From Flavobacterium sp. N2270 (GTDB lineage Bacteria; Bacteroidota; Bacteroidia; Flavobacteriales; Flavobacteriaceae): a stretch of DNA of 64,000 nt. The stretch lies in assembly GCF_025947225.1 (NCBI RefSeq), contig NZ_CP110005.1, positions 1,736,001 through 1,800,000 on the forward strand, read 5' to 3'. Positions 37,637 through 43,676 of the stretch are shown in pieces. Position numbers and translations under genes: made by a program. Within the stretch, counting starts at the first letter, position 1. The number at the start of each line of letters is the position of its first letter. A model generated the notes under the pieces. That model saw nothing but the letters and a program-made list of their open reading frames with translations. It did not search any database and was not told the origin of the DNA.

Positions 37637-38467
37637 TTATTTATACTCATTATAGTATTTTACTATTAGATAAATATTGTCGATTTTATATTCTTCATTC
37701 AATATTTTAGAAACTAATTTCTGATTATCAGAAAATATTTCAGCTAATTTTTTTTTGTATAATAAGTTATTAATTAATATTAGTTCATTATCGATTTCTA
37801 TGTAAAAATAGTTTTTATATTCATTTAAAAATAATCCAGAATTTAAATCATTTTGGTTGTAGTTATATTCATATTCGTAAAGTTTAACTTTACCATCTAC
37901 TAATAATTTTAGATAAGCATCTTTATCATCAAAAAGTGTAGCTCTTCTTTTTTCTTTATGTTCAAAAATTTCATTGTTAAATCTAAATCTTTTGATGTTT
38001 TCTTTTTCTATTTTAATCATATCATTTGATGAATCAAAAAGACGTAGTTTTCCAAATATTGGTTCTTCGATTTTTCCGTAAATAGTATCATTAGTTTTTG
38101 TTATAACAAAATCAGTTAATCTTTTTTGGACATTTATGAAATCATCAATTTTTTTTACGATTGTATCTTTTGAAGTATTAGATTCTTTTGAAGCATAAAT
38201 TCCGTCTTCAAATTTTGGTTTTTGATAAATATAAACTTCATCATTAATTCTAAACTTTCTGTATCTTTTTAATTTATGACTACGAAACTTTATTTTATCT
38301 CTTTCACTATTTGAGTTTTTCTCATAAAGAACTTTTCTATTTCTGATAGTTCCATAAATAGTATCATTATTTTGGTCAACAACAAAATCCAAAAACTGAT
38401 TCTGTGAAAAACCAAAAATTGGAATAATAAAAAGTAATAAGAATATTTTTCTGCGATATTTTTTCAT
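37637..38467 (-). CDS. Cassette C4: secreted protein with internal duplication
   Basis: 276 residues from ATG 38467 with a signal peptide (about 1-21, ending GFSQ). Two similar modules follow: QFLDFVVDQNNDTIYGTIRN near the start and RLTDFVITKTNDTIYGKIEE near residue 95, each leading into a stretch with FRSHKLKRYRKFRIN or IKRFRFNNEIFEHK. So the mature protein is a tandem repeat of about 75 residues. Such D-F-V...N-D-T-I-Y-G-x-I modules are common in Bacteroidetes secreted proteins without known function. Cassette ends: GTT|GGCAATAGTTAT and ATAATTATTGCC|AAC. Confidence 0.7.
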   Translation of the reverse strand: MKKYRRKIFLLLFIIPIFGFSQNQFLDFVVDQNNDTIYGTIRNRKVLYEKNSNSERDKIKFRSHKLKRYRKFRINDEVYIYQKPKFEDGIYASKESNTSKDTIVKKIDDFINVQKRLTDFVITKTNDTIYGKIEEPIFGKLRLFDSSNDMIKIEKENIKRFRFNNEIFEHKEKRRATLFDDKDAYLKLLVDGKVKLYEYEYNYNQNDLNSGLFLNEYKNYFYIEIDNELILINNLLYKKKLAEIFSDNQKLVSKILNEEYKIDNIYLIVKYYNEYK

Positions 38468-38477
38468 AATTATTGCC

Positions 38478-38606
38478 AACGTTTTGCGGCTAGCGAAAGT
38501 GGTTTGAATTAATCACTGACCAAAGCAAATATAAAATAAAATCACGAATCATAAAGGTTTTTCCGAAGGAAAAACCAAGCCAAAACCATTTTTGCTAACC
38601 GTTGTT
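38478..38606 (-). repeat. Cassette repeat R5 (129 bases)
   Basis: Left AAC, spacer GTTTTG, CGGCTAGCGAAAGTGGTTT; right (reverse complement) AAC, spacer AA, CGGTTAGCAAAAATGGTTT. Same central GGTTTTTCC-GAA-GGAAAAACC hairpin as R4. Confidence 0.88.
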
Positions 38607-38618
38607 GTGCACAGTATT

Positions 38619-39608
38619 TTAATATAATATTCTTCTTGTTGTATTATTACTATCGTCAAAAGTATAAATACCATTATTTTTTAGTTCTCTTTTAAATGCA
38701 TTCCAGTTTCCTTCTAATAAATTATCTGAAACAAATCTTCTGTTTTCAAATTTCTTTGTTTTTACAACAACAGTTTTTCCTAATTGTTTATAGTGATAAT
38801 GAATATTAATTGATTCAATTTCATTAAATTCAAAACATTCTTTTTTCCAAAAAAATATTGAGTTTTTTATTATTAGATGTTTTTCAGTAATTATGAAATA
38901 ATTAGTATTTAAAGAATATAAAAAAAGAAAAAAGAATATTATTAAAACCGCCAATAATATATCATTAATCTCTTTTGTTTTTCCTGAAATAATGTTAAAA
39001 AAAATTATAATAAAGAAGCTGTAAAATAATAAACCTGAAAATGATAAAATACTTGAGAAATTGTATGTTTTACTTACTCTAGTTATATTTACTTTTGATT
39101 TTTTATTTGAAGTTAAAACGGTTTTCAAATTTATTTTCTTGATCTTTATATTTTCATTTTTTAAAATTTCATTTATGTAGTTTAACAAATTTTTTAATTT
39201 GTAAAAATCTTTATATTTAAATGCATAAAAATTTATTTGTTCATTGTTTAGTAATTGAATTTGAGTTCTTTCTGCAAGAAATTCATATAATTCAATTATT
39301 TCTGACACAACTATTTCTTTAATATCCTCAATATGAATAATTTTTTTAGAAAACATTTTCTTTACAATAATTTCTTTTTCGTTTACTTCAATGTTTGAAA
39401 AAAAATTTAATGAAAAAAATGAAGTAATTATTAATAGAATTAAAAATACGCAAAGAATTAAAAATATGATTAAATTAAATTCAGTATTTAATTCTTCAAT
39501 AAATCTTTTAGAAAAATGAAATGTTAACATTCCAAAAAGAAACACACTAAAAAAACTAAAAATGAATATTAATTTTAAGTTAGGTCTTATTTTTATAGAT
39601 TCGTTCAT
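38619..39608 (-). CDS. Cassette C5: duplicated membrane/PH-like protein
   Basis: 329 residues made of two similar halves: two membrane helices (about 13-30 and 44-65; again about 185-207 and 215-233) each followed by a beta-rich soluble domain (NIEVNEKEIIVKKMFSKKIIHIEDI; YFIITEKHLIIKNSIFFWKKECFEF) with the turn pattern of bacterial PH (bPH2-like) domains. I infer a membrane-anchored PH-like protein; no function. Cassette ends: GTT|GTGCACAGTA and TATTGTGCAC|AAC. Confidence 0.68.
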   Translation of the reverse strand: MNESIKIRPNLKLIFIFSFFSVFLFGMLTFHFSKRFIEELNTEFNLIIFLILCVFLILLIITSFFSLNFFSNIEVNEKEIIVKKMFSKKIIHIEDIKEIVVSEIIELYEFLAERTQIQLLNNEQINFYAFKYKDFYKLKNLLNYINEILKNENIKIKKINLKTVLTSNKKSKVNITRVSKTYNFSSILSFSGLLFYSFFIIIFFNIISGKTKEINDILLAVLIIFFFLFLYSLNTNYFIITEKHLIIKNSIFFWKKECFEFNEIESINIHYHYKQLGKTVVVKTKKFENRRFVSDNLLEGNWNAFKRELKNNGIYTFDDSNNTTRRILY

Positions 39609-39637
39609 TTATACGTTTTTTCAATAGTATTGTGCAC

Positions 39638-39767
39638 AACGTTTTGCAGCTAAAAGAAGTGGCGACGAGCCAAGACCAAGCCAAAACAAATATAACGCAA
39701 ACTTTTGAATTTTCGAAGAAAATTCGGAAGTATGCCCTTGCCTAAGCCATTACTTTTAACTGCTGTT
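39638..39767 (-). repeat. Cassette repeat R6 (130 bases)
   Basis: Left AAC, GTTTT, GCAGCTAAAAGAAGTGGC; right (reverse complement) AAC, A, GCAGTTAAAAGTAATGGC. Centre GAATTTTC-GAA-GAAAATTC. The terminal GTTA contains the stop codon of the next gene. Confidence 0.87.
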
Positions 39768-40356
39768 ATGCGTTCGCTTTTAATTTTAATTCGTTTTCTA
39801 TTTTTTTAATCAATTTATACCCAATATAATTTTTAAGTTTGTAATCTCTCTTATAATATTCGCCCCAGTAACTTACAATTCTACTTTTTGTTAAATTCCA
39901 ATATTTTGGATTTCCACGAATAAACTTTAAATAATTTCCGATTGATTTCTCGGTTATATGCTTTTCTAAATCAGCTATAATTTCAATCACATATTCACCT
40001 AAAATTTTCATTTTATAAGGAATTACAAAGTCTTCAAAATTATCTTTTAATAATTCTAATTTCTGTTGTCTTAAATATCCATCGTTATGAGTTAAATACA
40101 AACAATTTAAAATCGTTTTTTGCTTTTCGGATAGAGTTATTTCGTTTACTTTTAAATTTTCGTCGGTATATATTCTTCCTGGAATATAGATTGATTCGTT
40201 ATTTATGAAAATTTCTTTTTCAAAATAAGGATGAACGGTTAATTTTTTTGTGTTCAAAAAATTAACAACAATTTCAACGTCTTCTTTTAATTCAATCGGA
40301 AACGATTTAATTAAAACTTCTAAATTATTTTCCGTTAAATTTTTTAAAATTCTCAT
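39766..40356 (-). CDS. Cassette C6: cytoplasmic protein of unknown function
   Basis: 196 residues without signal or membrane helix; mixed alpha/beta, with a helical middle (EKQKTILNCLYLTHNDGYLRQQKLELL) and a basic C-terminus. No family recognised. It is the only clearly soluble cytoplasmic product in the array. The stop codon overlaps the GTT of repeat R6. Cassette ends: GTT|ATGCGT and ACGCAT|AAC. It lies nearest to the recombinase gene. Confidence 0.65.
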   Translation of the reverse strand: MRILKNLTENNLEVLIKSFPIELKEDVEIVVNFLNTKKLTVHPYFEKEIFINNESIYIPGRIYTDENLKVNEITLSEKQKTILNCLYLTHNDGYLRQQKLELLKDNFEDFVIPYKMKILGEYVIEIIADLEKHITEKSIGNYLKFIRGNPKYWNLTKSRIVSYWGEYYKRDYKLKNYIGYKLIKKIENELKLKANA

Positions 40357-40388
40357 CTTTTTCGTTCCGTTTTTTCAAAGTGACGCAT

Positions 40389-40518
40389 AACGTTCTGCGG
40401 CTTGCTCTCAGTGGCGTTGCACCAACACCAAGCCATTACAAATATAACAAAACATTCCATTCAGCAGCGGATTTTCCGTAGGAAAATCCGGAAGTAGCCA
40501 TTGAAGCAAACCGCTGTT
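40389..40518 (-). repeat. Cassette repeat R7 (130 bases), next to the recombinase
   Basis: Left AAC, GTTCTG, CGGCTTGCTCTCAGTGGC; right (reverse complement) AAC, AG, CGGTTTGCTTCAATGGC. Central hairpin CGGATTTTCC-GTA-GGAAAATCCG. The sequence after its GTT (ATCTCTATAAT) has no complementary partner, so a cassette to its right is incomplete or absent. Confidence 0.86.
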
Positions 40519-40755
40519 ATCTCTATAATATTTCTGAAAGTACCCTTTTGCACTTAAAGTACTGTATTTATTGACTTTAAAAAAAATACTAAAGCAAATA
40601 TAAGCATAAAAAAGCATCAAAATACTTGATTTGTTGTACCAATTGTTGTACCTTAGTACTCCGTTGCACTAGAATGAAACACTAGTAAAATCAATACTTT
40701 CACTCGTTTGCATCGCTTTACAAATATAGTACAACATTTCTAATATTCTATTTTT
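40519..40755. promoter_or_regulatory. Junction between cassette array and integrase
   Basis: No gene is seen. The stretch TTGTTGTACC occurs twice in tandem (about 40633-40655), and AGTACT is repeated nearby on both sides. These are candidates for integrase arm-type sites, an att core or the promoter region of the recombinase. No core duplication could be identified because the far end of the element is not clear. Confidence 0.4.
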
Positions 40756-41973
40756 ATGGCATCTATTAAATTAATACTACGCACCAATCAGAAAGATCAA
40801 ACAGGTAAAAGCCCTTTGTACATTAGAATTATAAAAGATAGAAAAACGAAATTTATCACTGCCGGACTCAAGCTTAAAGAAAGTGATTGGGATGAAGCAA
40901 AGCAGAGAGTAAAGAAAAGCTATCCTAATAGCGCGCGAATGAATGCAGCACTTGCTCAAAAAATTGCTGATGCTGAAGGACAAGTTGCCGATATGGAACG
41001 TAAAGTAAAAACCGTTTCCATTAAAAAACTAAAAGAAGCCATAAAAGGTAAAGAAGTACCAAATTTCTTCGAGTATTCCAGAAAACATTGTGAACGAATC
41101 AGAAACAACGTATCTATTTCAACCTATAAAAATTACCATGCTTATTTAGATAAGTTTGAAAAATGGGTAGGGACTAAGGAAGTTTATTTTGATGACATTA
41201 CAGTTTCATTATTGATGGATTACATGAGTTATCTAAGCAACGAACTAAAAAACGGAAATACAACACAACGTTATTCGATTATGATTTTGGCAATTATGTT
41301 TAAAGAAGCCATTAAAGAAGATTTAATTCCGGAATACATGTATCCGTTTAGTAAGTTGAAATTAAAGAAAGACCCAAGCAGAAGACAGTTTTTAAAGAAA
41401 GAGCAATTCGAGGCGATTATCAATTATAAAATAGATGAAAAATCAAAAGCGAGTGTATATCGCGATATGTTTATCTTTTCAATTTTCGCAGGAGGATTAC
41501 GATTCAGTGATGTATTAGAATTTCAAGTAAAACACTTCAATGAAGAAGAAAGAAGAATACAAAAAGTAATTCGCAAAACAGGAAGAATGCATCAGTTTAA
41601 AATAGGTCAGTTAGCATTGGATATCATCAATAAATACAAAAAGGAAAATGCAGAACAAGACGACTTTATATTCCCTGTAATCACAAATAAAGAACTGTAT
41701 TTAAAGAATGATGAATACCGTTATACTTTTATAGAAAGTGCCAATAAAGCAGCTAATTTTCAATTACAACGCATAGCAAAGAAATTAGAAATTCCAGTAA
41801 AAGTAACATTTCACATAAGCCGCCACACCTTTGCAACCAATGCTTTAAACAACGGAATGAGAATTGAGCACGTTTCAAAACTAATGGACCACCGAGATAT
41901 CAGCACAACCCAGGTATATGCTAAAATCATTTCGGAAGAATTAGACAAAGCGGTTGACAACTACATCTACTAA
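40756..41973 (+). CDS. Tyrosine recombinase / integrase
   Basis: 405 residues with three parts: an N-terminal arm-binding domain (about 1-90, IKLILRTNQKDQTGKSPLYIRI, typical of Bacteroidetes transposon and ICE integrases), a SAM-like core-binding domain (about 100-200) and the catalytic domain. Catalytic residues: Arg249 (GGLRFSD), His353 and Arg356 (HISRH), His379 (MDHRD) and Tyr388 (TQVYAK). It is transcribed divergently from the cassette array and in line with the mobile-element genes to the right, so it most likely integrates that element. It lacks a recognisable IntI-specific insertion. A terminator follows. Confidence 0.93.
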   Translation: MASIKLILRTNQKDQTGKSPLYIRIIKDRKTKFITAGLKLKESDWDEAKQRVKKSYPNSARMNAALAQKIADAEGQVADMERKVKTVSIKKLKEAIKGKEVPNFFEYSRKHCERIRNNVSISTYKNYHAYLDKFEKWVGTKEVYFDDITVSLLMDYMSYLSNELKNGNTTQRYSIMILAIMFKEAIKEDLIPEYMYPFSKLKLKKDPSRRQFLKKEQFEAIINYKIDEKSKASVYRDMFIFSIFAGGLRFSDVLEFQVKHFNEEERRIQKVIRKTGRMHQFKIGQLALDIINKYKKENAEQDDFIFPVITNKELYLKNDEYRYTFIESANKAANFQLQRIAKKLEIPVKVTFHISRHTFATNALNNGMRIEHVSKLMDHRDISTTQVYAKIISEELDKAVDNYIY

Positions 41974-41978
41974 AACAG

Positions 41979-42020
41979 AACGAGAGTAATTTTTTCAAAA
42001 AACTACTCTCGTTTTCTTTT
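41979..42020 (+). terminator. Terminator of the integrase gene
   Basis: Ten-base stem AACGAGAGTA with TACTCTCGTT, extended by T-run/A-run pairing within the loop and followed by TTCTTTTT. Confidence 0.82.
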
Positions 42021-42299
42021 TCGAAGGTAAATTTTATGCTTTTTTACTCCTGAATTTCAAAACCCTAGCAAATACAAGCCTTCGCAAAATTGTTGAAAAC
42101 TTGTACGAAAAACAACGCAAAACGGTACTGAATTTGTTCTAATTTTAGGCATCCAAAAAAATCTTATTTACACAAAATCAAGCCTTAATTTACTTGAAGT
42201 TTACTCGAACTTTGAGCTAAAAGCTGATGTGAGTAAACTGGTTTTTACATGGACTAACCAAATAATTACGAATGAACAAATTTAACACCGGCAAAAAAC
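42021..42299. other. Intergenic region before the RteC-like gene
   Basis: About 280 bases without a supported gene. A short ORF from an ATG at 42271 (MNKFNTGKKRELERAK) overlaps the next gene in another frame and is probably not real. The inverted-looking words AGTTTACTC and GAGTAAACT (about 42198 and 42231) could form a hairpin. Nothing else recognised. Confidence 0.35.
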
Positions 42300-43208
42300 G
42301 TGAACTTGAAAGGGCAAAACATCAAAAAATCATTGTTCTCAGAATGGAGAACCATCGACACAGCACAAAGTGCAGCTTCTATTTTTGACATTACGCACGA
42401 CCAGGAACCCACACTGGAAAACTATTGTATTGCTTTACTCGAAAAAGTATTTACAATCCCACAATCCCAACTACCCGAATTCATAAACTACCAACTCCAA
42501 CTTGCCCAAGACGGAAACACTTGGTTAAACAAATTCGAAAAATTATTAGCCAACAATGAAGAACTATTCTTTAGCCAAAAGGCATTGAGTAGATTCAATA
42601 AATTGTACAACATCATTGAGAAAAAACGAACGGAGCTGCAATCTTCGAGCGTAAAAGAAACCAAACAAGTAACTCCAAAAAGGTTAATCAATGCAGAATC
42701 GGAAGATCGTTATTTTTCGTTTTTTGAAATCAAACATCAGGTCGAAAAAATGGAATCGTTCAATGATCAAATCTTGTTTTTAAACGAAGAAATTTTCGAA
42801 TACCGACAAGCCGACATCATTTCAATCAACAACAAGCTGCAGGCTTATGACCAGCAATGTGTTCAATTCATCGAAAAATTACAAACGCTTCGTAAAATGC
42901 GTTCTGAAATTGAGAAGGAAAAAGAACTAGAACTGGAGAAAAAACTAATCACTAAAAAACTGAAATTCAACGGAAATCTAAACCAATTAGTTGATATTTT
43001 CTACCAACTAAGTCGCGAATTATTTGTAGAAGGAAAATCTTTTATTGATGCTTCTAATGGCGACATAGTAAATATGATCGTCAATAACTTCATCGATAAA
43101 GACAACAACGAAATAAGTCCCCAAACAGTCGAAACCATCCTGAAACCATCACGAGGCGATAAACGACCAAAGACCCACAAACGAATAGACCTCGACAATT
43201 TCCTCTAA
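42300..43208 (+). CDS. RteC-like mobile-element protein (tentative)
   Basis: 302 residues with a GTG start at 42300 (an in-frame stop lies 27 bases upstream and no ATG gives the full frame). The protein is mostly helical, with coiled-coil stretches at about 165-220 (KLQAYDQQCVQFIEKLQTLR, EKEKELELEKK). The C-terminal 90 residues (LKFNGNLNQLVDIFYQLSREL, then DIVNMIVNNF, PQTVETILKPSRGDKRPKTH) resemble the C-terminal domain of RteC, a regulator of conjugative-transposon excision in Bacteroides. The assignment is by pattern only. A hairpin terminator follows. Confidence 0.6.
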   Translation: MNLKGQNIKKSLFSEWRTIDTAQSAASIFDITHDQEPTLENYCIALLEKVFTIPQSQLPEFINYQLQLAQDGNTWLNKFEKLLANNEELFFSQKALSRFNKLYNIIEKKRTELQSSSVKETKQVTPKRLINAESEDRYFSFFEIKHQVEKMESFNDQILFLNEEIFEYRQADIISINNKLQAYDQQCVQFIEKLQTLRKMRSEIEKEKELELEKKLITKKLKFNGNLNQLVDIFYQLSRELFVEGKSFIDASNGDIVNMIVNNFIDKDNNEISPQTVETILKPSRGDKRPKTHKRIDLDNFL

Positions 43209-43216
43209 TAAATAAT

Positions 43217-43257
43217 AGTCCCTTGGGACCCGATTGGGACTAAGGGACTTTTTTTTA
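43217..43257 (+). terminator. Terminator after the RteC-like gene
   Basis: Stem AGTCCCTT (43217-43224) with AAGGGACT (43242-43249), with a further GGGAC repeat in the loop, then eight Ts. Confidence 0.8.
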
Positions 43258-43297
43258 CTTCACAATTTTGCTCCATAATCTTTTAAAAACTACGAAA

Positions 43298-43579
43298 ATG
43301 GAAGCAATTATTTTAACAAAAGACCAGTACAATGACTTAATGGCAAAATTAGATGCAATTCAAAGCCAACTAAACACCAAGCCAGACCCAAAGAAAGAAA
43401 CCTTCTTAGACAATCAAGAGTTCATTATGCTGATGAAAATCTCCAAACGCACAGCACAAACCTGGAGAGATGAAGGCAAAATTTCATTCAGTCAAGTAGG
43501 AAGCAAAATCTACTACAAACTTTCTGATGTTGAAAAACTACTACAAGAACACTACAACAAATCATTCAAAGGAAAATAG
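43298..43579 (+). CDS. Helix-turn-helix protein, excisionase-like
   Basis: 93 residues from ATG 43298 (MEAIILTKDQYNDLMAKLDA); an in-frame TTG at 43268 is less likely. A short N-terminal coiled coil leads to a MerR/Xis-type winged HTH: FLDNQEFIMLMKISKRTAQTWRDEGKISFSQVGSKIYYKLSDV in parts. This small protein type sits between integrase and primase in many Bacteroidetes elements and acts as excisionase or replication accessory factor. The family context is firm, the exact role is inferred. Confidence 0.85.
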   Translation: MEAIILTKDQYNDLMAKLDAIQSQLNTKPDPKKETFLDNQEFIMLMKISKRTAQTWRDEGKISFSQVGSKIYYKLSDVEKLLQEHYNKSFKGK

Positions 43580-43580
43580 T

Positions 43581-43652
43581 ATGAAACAGTGCAACGGAAC
43601 ATGTGAGGTTTGTGACTGTAAAACAGGAACAACCATTAAGACTTTTCACTAA
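43581..43652 (+). CDS. Cysteine-rich mini-ORF
   Basis: A 23-codon frame starting one base after the HTH gene: MKQCNGTCEVCDCKTGTTIK followed by TFH. Four Cys in CxxxCxxCxC spacing could bind a metal ion. Whether it is translated is unknown; position and composition are suggestive. After it the word TCACTAA is repeated in tandem before the primase start. Confidence 0.35.
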   Translation: MKQCNGTCEVCDCKTGTTIKTFH

Positions 43653-43676
43653 TCACTAATCACTTTTCACTTGAAC

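Larger units (their letters stand above)
35193..40518 (-). mobile_element. Integron-like array of six gene cassettes
   Basis: Six gene units on the minus strand lie between seven copies of a 126-130 base imperfect palindrome (first copy truncated). Each complete repeat begins AAC + six-base spacer (consensus GTTTTG) and ends with a two-base spacer + GTT, with about 20 paired bases inside. The two ends of every gene unit are complementary to each other over 6-12 bases and differ from unit to unit. This is the pattern left by integron-type insertion at G^TT. Genes all read towards the repeat on their 3' side, 9-15 bases away or less. No IntI is seen. Inference from sequence pattern; not tested. 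Confidence 0.65.

Noticed and set aside
35193..40518. CRISPR array
   Set aside because: The repeats are 126-130 bases, imperfect palindromes, and the intervals are whole genes of 600-1,000 bases.
35922..40518. Repeats as MITEs or insertion sequences with target duplications
   Set aside because: The flanks of R3-R7 are not direct repeats of each other. Only R2 has a possible ACTGCT on both sides, which I take as chance. The symmetry is between the ends of gene units instead.
40408..40620. 70-codon minus-strand frame over repeat R7
   Set aside because: It is made largely of the repeat palindrome itself and has no similarity to a cassette gene; likely chance.
40756..41973. Recombinase named as an integron integrase (IntI)
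   Set aside because: The arm-binding N-terminus and the neighbouring mobile-element genes fit Bacteroidetes element integrases, and I see no clear IntI-specific insertion before the second catalytic region.
42271..42388. Short frame from ATG 42271 before the RteC-like gene
   Set aside because: It ends early and overlaps a longer frame whose protein has a coherent domain pattern.
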